In this document: in pieces, positions 1 through 8,972 of the stretch
How the letters are laid out: each line of letters starts with the position of its first letter
Position numbering within the stretch: the first letter of the stretch is position 1
Origin: Fibrobacter sp.
GTDB taxonomy: Bacteria; Fibrobacterota; Fibrobacteria; Fibrobacterales; Fibrobacteraceae
DNA length: 64,000 nt
Assembly: GCA_016285835.1 (NCBI GenBank)
Contig: JAEERM010000004.1
Location: 1-64,000 of the forward strand
Reading direction: 5' to 3'
Notes under the pieces: generated by a model
What the model saw: only the letters and a program-made list of their open reading frames with translations
What the model was told of the DNA's origin: nothing
Database searches by the model: none
Program-made: the position numbers and the translations under genes

Positions 1-532
1 TGCGGTAGCCCTGGTAGATGAGGCCCTTGTCGAAGCACTGCTTGAACACCCACCACACAGATTCCATGAAGTTCTTGTCCATGGTCTTGTAGCCCTTGTC
101 GAAGTCCACCCAGCGGCCCATGCGGCGAACGGTCTTCTTCCATTCGCTGGTGTACTTGAGCACCTTGCCGCGGCAAGTTTCGTTGAACTTATCGACACCG
201 AGCTTCTGGATTTCGGCAACGCCCGCGAGACCGAGTTCGTTCTGCACGAGAGATTCAATGGGGAGGCCATGGCAGTCCCAACCGAAACCGCGCGGAACCT
301 TCTTGCCCTTCATGGTCCAGTAACGCGGAACGATATCCTTGATGGTACCGGCAAGCAGGTGACCGTAGTGCGGAAGGCCCGTTGCAAACGGAGGGCCATC
401 GTAGAAAGTGTACGGTTCAGTTTCCGGACGGCTGTCAAGCGACTTCTTGAAGCTTTCGTCCTTGTCCCACAGAGCAAGAACACGCTCTTCGATCTGCGGG
501 AAGGTCTCTTCTTTCTTTACTTCACGAAACAT
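1..532 (-). CDS. ileS: Isoleucyl-tRNA synthetase, N-terminal part (runs off window start)
   Basis: Reverse-complement reads [32 protein letters not shown]...[37 protein letters not shown]...[10 protein letters not shown], the class I IleRS N-terminus with HYGH signature. Confidence 0.93.
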   Translation of the reverse strand, partial: MFREVKKEETFPQIEERVLALWDKDESFKKSLDSRPETEPYTFYDGPPFATGLPHYGHLLAGTIKDIVPRYWTMKGKKVPRGFGWDCHGLPIESLVQNELGLAGVAEIQKLGVDKFNETCRGKVLKYTSEWKKTVRRMGRWVDFDKGYKTMDKNFMESVWWVFKQCFDKGLIYQGYR

Positions 533-546
533 GTTTACCTCTAAAT

Positions 547-581
547 AGTAGGCAGTAGGAAGTAGAAAGTAGACAGTGAAT
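547..581. repeat. Heptad-periodic repeat (5 x 7 bp) upstream of ileS
   Basis: AGTAGGC AGTAGGA AGTAGAA AGTAGAC AGTGAAT. Confidence 0.75.
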
Positions 582-719
582 CTGCTTGAACCTCTACCGA
601 CCACAAGGCGTTAAATTTTCGGGTTCAAATTTAGCAAAAGGCGCGCATTGTGGCAAAATCAAAACATTTTAAAATTATTTTTAAAGAGGAAAAAAACACC
701 TTTTTGGAGGAGAGCACCA

Positions 720-3467
720 ATGAAATCCTTTTGCAAGGAACTCGTATCGTTATTTGCCACAGCATTACTCATCTGTTGCGCGGGTTCCAATTCGTCTTCC
801 GAGAAAAATACCGAACCGAAAAGACAGGCCCTGATTAAAGCCGGAACACCCGCAGCCGACTCCCTTGAAGCAAGATTACCGACATTCGCTCAAACGACAT
901 TCAAGAAAACTTTTGACTCCATCCCCGGAGAATACTATTACGTTATCCAAAACAACCAAATCGACAGTCTGTTTAAACTGGAGGGAAACACATACAAACC
1001 GATAGCCTCCATCGCCTACGATTCACTTGGCGGCCAGGACAATTACGACCTGAAGATGGGAAAAACCTTTTACTCCGTCAAAGACGGGAACCTCAGCTAT
1101 TCTTTTGAAGGGGAAATGGTCGCTGACAAAACCGGGGAATTGGAGCCCAAAAAAGGCATTTCAAAAAAATACAATTTGAACGGAAACCCGGAAACAGAAG
1201 TCCACTATTCAGACATAGATAAAATTGAACTCGTGCGAACTTATCACGACAATGGTCAAATTGAATTTGAAAAAAAAGGAACTATAACCCGCGACAACAG
1301 AAATTTCGTTCTTTCAACAGGAGAAAAAAAACAATTCAACGAAAACGGATTGCTTGTTGCACAAATCATCGTAAAACCAGATTCTTCTTTCACAAGAAAA
1401 GAATGGAATAATGAAGGAACATTGATAAAAGACGTTGATTTCCCAAAAACGTTTAAAGAATATTGGGACAATGGATCATTAAAAATGGACATGAAGGGAA
1501 AACTCGCTTGGGGCAATCTGGGAGCAGTCGTTGTGGACAGCGGCATTGCAAATGCTTATTTCGAAAGTGGAAAATTATACATACATGAAGTTCACAAAAG
1601 CAAATTTGAATTTATTGCGACATCCTGGAACGAGTCTGGAAACATTATAAAAGAAACAGATTATCCACATCATATTAAGGAGTATTGGGACAACGGGAAA
1701 ATAAAGACAACAGCTACCGGAATTTTATACATGGACTCAAATGGCAATTTCCAAACAGATAGCGGACGTTCAGAACTATACTTTGAAAGTGGCAAGCTCC
1801 AACAACAAAACGACTGGAAAAACAAAACGGCTATTGCAAGCAAGCAATGGAACGAAGAAGGGATATTGGTAATTGACCTAGAATTCCCTAAATACATAAA
1901 AGAATATTGGAACAATGGAAACCTAAAAGCAAAAATGGAAGGTGAACTTTATACAAATGATAATGGAAATTTCTCATTGATCAATGGGCTCCGTGAAATA
2001 TATTTTGAAAACGGGAAAATCAACGAAATCAGCGAGTGGAAAGATAAAGCTCCTATTACATGCAAGATTTGGAACAAGAACGGAATTCTAAAAACAGATT
2101 ATAATATTAACAAAGAGTACAAAACATATTGGGACAACGGAAATTTAGAAACAAAAGCAACAGGTTTCCTTTATAGAGATTTTGACAATAACTACAAAGT
2201 AGACTCCGGCACTTCAGAGATATATTACGAAAATGGGAAAAAAAATGAACAGAACAAATGGAAAAATAAACATCTTATTTCACACAAGAAATGGAACGAA
2301 AAGGGCAAACTGCTAAAAGAGTCAAGTGGAGACTCTCTCGGGCAACCAATCTTTGACAAAGAATGGAACGAAAACGGAATCCTAATTAAGGATCTTAAAT
2401 TCCCTATTTATTTTCATGAATTTTATGATAACGGCAAGCCAAAAGCGAATTTAACAGGGGCTCTTTATCCAGGCGACAACAACAGCATTCAATTAGATAG
2501 TGGAATCTTTACAGGTTTTTACGAAAATGGAAAAATGAGCGAACAGACTGTGTGGAAAGACAAATCGCCTATTTTTCATAAAAAATGGGACACAACGGGG
2601 ATTTTGGTAACTGAATTCGATTTATCAAAAGAGTACAAATCCTACTGGGATAACGGGACACTGAAAGAAATAAAAAAAGGCATTCTTTATGTAGATGATC
2701 AAAAACTTATTCAACTGGATAGCGGGCTCTCGGAAAAATATTATGAAAGCGGAAAAATCTTTGAACAATGCTATTGGAAAAATAAGCAGTACATTGCGTG
2801 CAAAAATTGGGACGAAAACGGAATATTGAAAATGGAATTCGATTTTCCCAAAACGATGAAAACATATTGGGACAATGGAAAATTGGAAAACGAAGCAACA
2901 GGAATTCTTTATAAAGGCGAACAAGATGTCATTCTTTTGGACAGCGGTCTACATGTATCCTATTCAGAAAGCGGAAAAAAAATTACACAGACCCATTGGA
3001 AAAACAAAAAGGAAATTGCATCTAAAAAATGGAATGAAATCGGAATTTTAACACTCGATTTTTCTTTTCCGAAATACCTGAAATCATATTCCCACAACGG
3101 AGACATAGAAATTGAGATGGTCGGAACTCTATTCTATAACGATCAAGGAGATATAAAGATACAGGATGGTTTCCGAAAAGAGTATTACGAAAACAAAAAA
3201 ATGGGATTACATCAAATTTACAAAAACAAGAAATTGATTAGCAAAAAGGAATGGAGCGAGGATGGAGCCTTGTTATTGGTTGCAGAAATGCCTAACTCCT
3301 ACAAGGAATATTACGAAAACGGGAAACTCAAGCAAGAAGTCACGGGAAAACTTGTCGAAGAAGATGGCTCCTTCAAAATAAAGGATGGCATATTTAAAGA
3401 GTACGATCAAAATGGAAATATTATAGATTCCGCAACCTTCAAGAACTTCCATAGAATTTCAGATTAA
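720..3467 (+). CDS. Lipoprotein with tandem MORN-variant (YwqK-like) repeats
   Basis: ORF 648-3467; ATG at 720 with GGAGG upstream; signal peptide and lipobox (LLICCAGS); about nine ~75-80 aa modules of the type EYWDNGKLK..TGxLY...DSG...YYENGK...WKNK...KKWNENGIL. Confidence 0.8.
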   Translation: MKSFCKELVSLFATALLICCAGSNSSSEKNTEPKRQALIKAGTPAADSLEARLPTFAQTTFKKTFDSIPGEYYYVIQNNQIDSLFKLEGNTYKPIASIAYDSLGGQDNYDLKMGKTFYSVKDGNLSYSFEGEMVADKTGELEPKKGISKKYNLNGNPETEVHYSDIDKIELVRTYHDNGQIEFEKKGTITRDNRNFVLSTGEKKQFNENGLLVAQIIVKPDSSFTRKEWNNEGTLIKDVDFPKTFKEYWDNGSLKMDMKGKLAWGNLGAVVVDSGIANAYFESGKLYIHEVHKSKFEFIATSWNESGNIIKETDYPHHIKEYWDNGKIKTTATGILYMDSNGNFQTDSGRSELYFESGKLQQQNDWKNKTAIASKQWNEEGILVIDLEFPKYIKEYWNNGNLKAKMEGELYTNDNGNFSLINGLREIYFENGKINEISEWKDKAPITCKIWNKNGILKTDYNINKEYKTYWDNGNLETKATGFLYRDFDNNYKVDSGTSEIYYENGKKNEQNKWKNKHLISHKKWNEKGKLLKESSGDSLGQPIFDKEWNENGILIKDLKFPIYFHEFYDNGKPKANLTGALYPGDNNSIQLDSGIFTGFYENGKMSEQTVWKDKSPIFHKKWDTTGILVTEFDLSKEYKSYWDNGTLKEIKKGILYVDDQKLIQLDSGLSEKYYESGKIFEQCYWKNKQYIACKNWDENGILKMEFDFPKTMKTYWDNGKLENEATGILYKGEQDVILLDSGLHVSYSESGKKITQTHWKNKKEIASKKWNEIGILTLDFSFPKYLKSYSHNGDIEIEMVGTLFYNDQGDIKIQDGFRKEYYENKKMGLHQIYKNKKLISKKEWSEDGALLLVAEMPNSYKEYYENGKLKQEVTGKLVEEDGSFKIKDGIFKEYDQNGNIIDSATFKNFHRISD

Positions 3468-3481
3468 ATGAGAGTTAATTT

Positions 3482-5029
3482 ATGAAGAAGTTTATGATTT
3501 TCATTCGCAAAGTCGTGGTACCAATACTTGCGACATTTGTACTTGTTGGCTGCGCAAGCCAACCGGGAAGACATTTAATCAAAATGGGGACCCCTGACGC
3601 CGATACCCTTGCATCCAAAACACCGGCATACGCAAAAGACAAAATCAAGGAATTAACAGGATCCATCCCAAGCGAATACTACTTTACCGTAACCGACAAC
3701 GGCATTGACACCCTGTTCAAAAAGGAAAACGGGAAATACGAAGTTGCCATTTCTATAAAGTACGATTCTCTTAAAGGGCTAAAACATTACGCAATAGCGA
3801 AAGGAGATTCGCTTTACATAATCATAGATGAAAAACTTCGTAGCCTGCAAACGAATGGAAGCGACTCCTCCTTTAAAAGAAAGGTCTGGAACGAGAACGG
3901 GGTATTAGTTCAATTTATCGACCACCCAAACGAATACAAAGAATTTTGGGACAATGGGAAACTAAAAATAGATTTGAAAGGAAAAACCCATAAATGCAAT
4001 ACAGGTTTTTGCTTTTCCAAAGGGCATATAAAAATGTATGATGAAACCGGAAATCTTCTCGTGGAAGAACTCGTCGAAAATGACTCCACATATAAAAGAC
4101 AGGAATGGAACGAATCCGGAGTTTTAATTAAAGAAGCAAATGCCTCTGAATTGATAGAATATTCAGGAAACGGAAACAAAGTCATGGAATGTAAAGGCAA
4201 AGCGATCAGAATGGATGACGACACCTTTAATATGGATAGCGCCCAATGCAATTACTTTTACGATGACGGGAAACTCTTGAGACAAACAAATTTTCTCAAG
4301 AATGCTATTTACATGAAGGAATGGAACGAGGATGGGAAAGTGATAAAGCAGGGTGGTTTCGACAGCACCTCCAAAGGCGAATACTGGGAATTTTGGGAAG
4401 ATGGAACAATAAAGATGGAGTTGACAGGACTCCTATACTTAAAAAAATCTCTTCAAGACAGTAACGTCATAAAATTCAATGTTAAAGAAGGCGTTGCAAA
4501 AACCTTCTTCGAGAATGGAAACCTGCAATCCCAAGAAACTCACGAAGGTAAGGATGTTTTCCATTCAAAAAAATGGAATGAAAATGGAACATTGATTAAG
4601 GAAATCAAATTTCCCCATGAGTACAGAGAATTTTGGGAGAACGGCAAAATAAAAAAAGAATTTATAGGTTTACTTTCTTATCTTGACCGCGAAAACTTAC
4701 AAAGAGAAAGCGGAGAAGCTAGTCAATTCTACGAAAATGGCCAAAAGAGCAATTGGGAATTAGTAAAAGACAGGCAAATACAAAGCCGAAAGACATGGAA
4801 CGAGAAAGGAGTCTTGATAGAAGAGATTGAAATTCCCCGATATATAAAGCATTATTACGATGACGGAACCTTAAGTGCCGAATGTCAAGGAAAAATATCC
4901 CTTTCAAATGGAATGGCCGACATCAAAACTGGATACTGCAAACAATACCAATTCGACGGGATCCACACAATAGAATACCGGGATTACTTGATTGTTCGGG
5001 AGCATTTCGAAGCATCCGAAGGGGAGTAA
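3482..5029 (+). CDS. Lipoprotein with MORN-variant (YwqK-like) repeats, paralogue of the preceding gene
   Basis: Lipobox LVGCASQPG; N-terminal homology to upstream ORF (IKMGTPDADTL vs IKAGTPAADSL); repeats EFWDNGKLK, EFWENGKIK, NENGTLIKEI. Confidence 0.8.
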   Translation: MKKFMIFIRKVVVPILATFVLVGCASQPGRHLIKMGTPDADTLASKTPAYAKDKIKELTGSIPSEYYFTVTDNGIDTLFKKENGKYEVAISIKYDSLKGLKHYAIAKGDSLYIIIDEKLRSLQTNGSDSSFKRKVWNENGVLVQFIDHPNEYKEFWDNGKLKIDLKGKTHKCNTGFCFSKGHIKMYDETGNLLVEELVENDSTYKRQEWNESGVLIKEANASELIEYSGNGNKVMECKGKAIRMDDDTFNMDSAQCNYFYDDGKLLRQTNFLKNAIYMKEWNEDGKVIKQGGFDSTSKGEYWEFWEDGTIKMELTGLLYLKKSLQDSNVIKFNVKEGVAKTFFENGNLQSQETHEGKDVFHSKKWNENGTLIKEIKFPHEYREFWENGKIKKEFIGLLSYLDRENLQRESGEASQFYENGQKSNWELVKDRQIQSRKTWNEKGVLIEEIEIPRYIKHYYDDGTLSAECQGKISLSNGMADIKTGYCKQYQFDGIHTIEYRDYLIVREHFEASEGE

Positions 5030-5147
5030 AAACAGCGAACATATTCCAAGTTGGAATAAATTTTTCGGCTTTTTATTCAGTATTTCTTGTTTTTTTCGTA
5101 AGAATCAAATAGTTTATTCCTAGAACATTCAAACCTGAGAGGTTCTA

Positions 5148-6539
5148 GTGTCTAACGCAAAATCGAATTTCGGGCATATCATGTTGATTACCCTGTCCGC
5201 GGCTATCGGCGGATTCCTCTTCGGCTTCGATTCCTCCGTCATTAACGGTGCGAACGGAGCCTTAAAAATTCACTTCAATGCGACAGATTACCAGCTGGCC
5301 TGGGCAGTTTCTCTTGCACTGATCGGAGCCGCGGTTGGTGCCTACTTTGCCGGGCGCCTGGCCGATTCGTTTGGGCGCGTGCGCTGCATGCTCGCCGCCT
5401 CGGCGCTATTCCTTGTGAGCGCCATCGGTTCAGGTGTCCCGTTCGGCATTCCGGACTTTATCGTGTGGCGTGTCATTGGCGGCGTGGGTATCGGTGTTGC
5501 AAGCATCATCGCGCCTATCTACATTGCCGAAACCGCACCGGCCCACTTGCGCGGGCGCCTCGGCTCCATGCAGCAGTTCGCCATCGTGATTGGTATCTTC
5601 GTGGCACTGCTCTCGAACTACCTCATCGTGCGCATCGCCGGTTCTGCCAACAATACCTGCATCGGCGGATTCAAGGCATGGCAAATCATGTTCTGGGTCG
5701 AAATCATCCCGGCCGCGCTTTATGGAATCGCCGCCTGGAGGCTCCCGGAATCTCCGCGCTACCTCGTACAGAAGGGCCGCCTGGAAGAGGCCAAGGAAGT
5801 TCTCTCCAAGATCGATTCCGACGGCGTGGACAAGGAAATTGAATCCATCCACGAAACGTTCAAGAACGAAAAGCCCGCAAAGCTTGCCGACCTGCTCGAA
5901 ATCGTCGGTGGCAAAAAGCGCATCGCCCCGATTGTATGGGCGGGCCTCGGACTTGCCATCTTGCAGCAACTCGTGGGCATCAACGTAATTTTCTACTACG
6001 GCACAATGCTCTGGCAGAGCGTGGGATTCGGCGAAAGCGACGCATTCTTTACGAGCGTGATTTCGAGTGGCATCAACCTGGTCATGACCATTGCCGCTAT
6101 CATGCTTATCGACAAGATTGGCCGCAAGCCACTCCTGCTTATCGGTAGCGTGGGCATGGCCGTTACCCTCAGCACCCTCACCATCTGCTTCATGAGCGCA
6201 GGCGCCGACGGAAGCCTCCCGAGTGCAGCGGGTGTCACCGCCCTCATCGCGGCAAACCTCTACATCACCTTCTTCGCGGTGTCCTGGGGCCCGGTCATGT
6301 GGGTGATGCTTGGCGAAATGTTCAAGAACCGCATCCGCGCTGTGGCTATCGCCATCTGCGGACTTGCCCAATGGGGTGCAAACTTCATCGTATCCTGGAG
6401 CTTCCCAGTGCTCACGGGCAAGGACGGCATCGGTGTCGGCCCGACATACGCCATCTATTCGTTCTTCGCCATCTTCAGCATCTTCTTTGTTGCGAAGTTC
6501 ATCAAGGAGACAAAGGGCAAAGAACTCGAAGAAATGTAA
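5148..6539 (+). CDS. MFS sugar porter family transporter
   Basis: GFLFGFDSSVINGA, RLADSFGR, PESPRYLVQKGR, VGINVIFYYG, DKIGRKPLL motifs; GTG start. Confidence 0.9.
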   Translation: MSNAKSNFGHIMLITLSAAIGGFLFGFDSSVINGANGALKIHFNATDYQLAWAVSLALIGAAVGAYFAGRLADSFGRVRCMLAASALFLVSAIGSGVPFGIPDFIVWRVIGGVGIGVASIIAPIYIAETAPAHLRGRLGSMQQFAIVIGIFVALLSNYLIVRIAGSANNTCIGGFKAWQIMFWVEIIPAALYGIAAWRLPESPRYLVQKGRLEEAKEVLSKIDSDGVDKEIESIHETFKNEKPAKLADLLEIVGGKKRIAPIVWAGLGLAILQQLVGINVIFYYGTMLWQSVGFGESDAFFTSVISSGINLVMTIAAIMLIDKIGRKPLLLIGSVGMAVTLSTLTICFMSAGADGSLPSAAGVTALIAANLYITFFAVSWGPVMWVMLGEMFKNRIRAVAIAICGLAQWGANFIVSWSFPVLTGKDGIGVGPTYAIYSFFAIFSIFFVAKFIKETKGKELEEM

Positions 6540-6561
6540 TCCCCCACCAATACACACACGA

Positions 6562-6585
6562 GAAAACGCCCTTCGGGGCGTTTTC
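6562..6585 (+). terminator. Rho-independent terminator after the sugar porter
   Basis: GAAAACGCCC-TTC-GGGGCGTTTTC hairpin. Confidence 0.8.
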
Positions 6586-6698
6586 TTGTATATAAAGGGA
6601 TTTATTTTTGCACTGCGTCACCAACATTCAGTACAAAGTGGCAAACGAAGCGGTAAACGCAGCACGTCGTTACGACAAAAAGCGGAGCCTCGCAAAAA

Positions 6699-7040
6699 TT
6701 ACTTTGCCCTGAGATCGGCGATTTCCTGCTCCAGTTTCTTGTTGTAGCCATCCTGCATGGCGCAAGCGTTTTTCAGGTTCTCGATTTCTCCGGCCTGCTG
6801 CCCAACCTTGGACTTCAGCTCTTCACATTCAGCAGCGAGCGTCTGTTCCGTTTCAATGTGCTTCTTGAGCTGGCCCATCAGGTCTTCGCTAGCGGCACGG
6901 GACTGTTCCGCGACACCTTCCGCAGCCTTGATAGCGGAATCATCGGCATTTTTCTGGACCTTCTTTTGGACTTCCCTTGCAGCGATAAAGGCGACACAGG
7001 CTCCTACGGCAACACCGGCAAAAAAACTTTCAGGTTTCAT
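6699..7040 (-). CDS. Small membrane-anchored coiled-coil protein (YtxH-like)
   Basis: N-terminal hydrophobic segment then Lys/Glu/Ala-rich coiled coil. Confidence 0.5.
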   Translation of the reverse strand: MKPESFFAGVAVGACVAFIAAREVQKKVQKNADDSAIKAAEGVAEQSRAASEDLMGQLKKHIETEQTLAAECEELKSKVGQQAGEIENLKNACAMQDGYNKKLEQEIADLRAK

Positions 7041-7105
7041 TGTTTACCTCGCTTTTTCAGGTTCTTTTTGAACAATATAAACAAAAAAAGCGAAAAAATC
7101 CACTC

Positions 7106-7423
7106 TTAGAACAAAAGTGCAGCGCCGTCCACGCCCAAAACGGTCAAGCACGCCACAATGGCCACCACAACCAGTCCCCGGCCAAGCAAGCTGGCAATAA
7201 CAGCCGTTACCAGGGCAGCCACCCCAGCCAACCGGCTATCCGTCGCATAGAAGATTGCAGGTACGGTCATGGCACTCAAAACCGTATAAGGGACATAGTT
7301 CAAGAAGGACTTCCAGAAACGGCTTTCCAGTTCGCCCTTGAGCAAAATAAACGGCACCGTACGAAGCAGGTACGTAACCCCCGCCATAACGAACAAGTAT
7401 TCGAAATACGTCTTCAGGTCCAT
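7106..7423 (-). CDS. azlD: AzlD-family branched-chain amino acid transport protein
   Basis: ~105 aa, four hydrophobic segments, TYLLRTVPFILLKG; directly follows azlC-like gene. Confidence 0.8.
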   Translation of the reverse strand: MDLKTYFEYLFVMAGVTYLLRTVPFILLKGELESRFWKSFLNYVPYTVLSAMTVPAIFYATDSRLAGVAALVTAVIASLLGRGLVVVAIVACLTVLGVDGAALLF

Positions 7424-8145
7424 CAGCGAGCCTCCTGGGGCGGCTTATTGGCCGGAGCATCGCCTATGGGGAACAGCGCGGCACACACAAGCGAAGCGAC
7501 CACCGCGCAGATGATAATGGCAAACCCCGCCCCCACGCCGCTCAACACCGGCACAAACTTGAAGGCGAAACTAAGCGCAATCGCAATCAGCACAGCCACA
7601 AGTGTGGGGCGGTGGGACTTCATTGCAGGCACGACAATAGCGACAAACATTCCATACAAAGCGACTCCGAGTGCATTCACCACCATATCGGGCAAAATCT
7701 GCCCGCAGACAGCCCCCGTAAGCGTTCCACCGCCCCAACCAAGGTAAGGCAGCACCATCAGCCCCAAGAAATACTTCGCATTCACCTTGCCCGGCTTGGA
7801 CATGGCTACGGCGTAGATTTCATCGGTAATCCCCGTACTCAAGAGGATGCGCTTGAGCGTCCCGAAATTAGAATCCACCTTCTGCGAAAGGGAAATAGCC
7901 ATCAAGGAATAGCGCAGGTTGATGAACAGGCTCGCTACAGCCATCTCTAAAAGCGTTCCTGTTGCCGAAGCCATGATGTTGAGCCCGGCAAACTGGCCGG
8001 CCGAAGTCAAGTTTGTCATGGAAATCAGCGTAGCGAGAATCCATGAATGTAAGACAGCGCCTGCATTGATGCCAAAAGCAAAGGACACCGCGAAATAACC
8101 AATTCCGATAGGTAGCCCGTCTTTTACACCTTTCGTAAATTTCAT
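7423..8145 (-). CDS. azlC: AzlC-family branched-chain amino acid permease
   Basis: KFTKGVKDGLPIGIGYFAVSFAFGINAG..., SAGQFAGLNIM, TDEIYAVAM; overlaps azlD stop/start. Confidence 0.85.
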   Translation of the reverse strand: MKFTKGVKDGLPIGIGYFAVSFAFGINAGAVLHSWILATLISMTNLTSAGQFAGLNIMASATGTLLEMAVASLFINLRYSLMAISLSQKVDSNFGTLKRILLSTGITDEIYAVAMSKPGKVNAKYFLGLMVLPYLGWGGGTLTGAVCGQILPDMVVNALGVALYGMFVAIVVPAMKSHRPTLVAVLIAIALSFAFKFVPVLSGVGAGFAIIICAVVASLVCAALFPIGDAPANKPPQEAR

Positions 8146-8224
8146 GGCCCAAATATAGCAAAAAAATATAAGAAAACTATGCAAATATGCAAATAAACGC
8201 AAAATGCGATTAATGTACAAAAAA

Positions 8225-8925
8225 AGTGACCCGCCGGCGAAGCCGGCGGTTCTTCATATACGGGCGTAGCCCTACAATACTAGCGGCGTGCAAGGGCACG
8301 CACGTCAATCTGCCACCTGCAAGGGTCCTTACTAGGCCGCCCGTAAACGGGCACTACTTGTCAAACATGGTTTGTTGTTCGCCCAGTTTGTCCTCCTCTA
8401 ATTGTTGTTGAATATATGCCTTGATGCGGTCTGCGTTTTTCCCAGCCGTGTCAACATAGTATCCTCGACACCAAAAGACCCGGTTCCGGTACCTTTTTTT
8501 TCAGTTCCGGAATAATATCAAACAATTCAAGGCTACTCTTCCCCTTCAAATATCCCATGAAACTTGATACCGAGAGTTTGGGCGGTATCGCCACCAACAT
8601 ATGTACATGGTCTGGGCAAACCTCCGCCTCTATTATTTCCACATCTTTCCATTCACACAGCTTCCTTAGAATTTTCCCAACGACCTCCCTCTTCTGACTG
8701 TACAGAATTTTCCTTCTGAACTTTGGAGCGAACACGATATGGTACTTACAATTCCATGTGGTATGGGCTGTCGATTTATTTCTATCATTCATTTTAAATC
8801 CTTTGATTTTATTGTGATGCAGTTGGCAGACCGCATTTCAATATTAATCAAAGGATTTTTTTCTCATGACCGCCAGAAGGCTTTTACGGAACTACCGGCG
8901 TAGCCGGTAGTTTTCTTTATACAAA
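8225..8925 (-). mobile_element. IS200/IS605-type element bounded by terminal hairpins
   Basis: Hairpin CCGCCGGC-GAA-GCCGGCGG (8231-8249) followed by TTCTTCATATAC, and hairpin AACTACCGGC-GTA-GCCGGTAGTT (8890-8912) followed by TTCTTTATAC, around a Y1 transposase gene; ~0.7 kb. Confidence 0.75.
8354..8792 (-). pseudogene. tnpA: IS200-like Y1 transposase TnpA, frameshifted at an A8 tract
   Basis: MNDRNKSTAHTTWNCKYHIVFAPKFRRK...CPDHVHMLVAIPPK...GYLKGKSS; frame breaks at 8494-8501 (T8 on + strand) and continues in the next frame as RYRNRVFWCRGYYVDTAGKNADRIKAYIQQQ to a TAG at 8354. Confidence 0.85.
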
Positions 8926-8953
8926 AAAGGGCCCGCCGAGGCGGAACCCTTTA
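8922..8953 (-). terminator. Terminator of the GH5 gene
   Basis: AAAGGGTTCCGCC-TCG-GGCGGGCCCTTTTTT on minus strand. Confidence 0.7.
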
Positions 8954-8972
8954 ATTTCGTTTTTTAGAAGGA

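Noticed and set aside
5430-6557. 375-aa minus-strand ORF opposite the sugar porter
   Set aside because: His/Asp/Glu-rich antisense shadow of an obvious MFS transporter.
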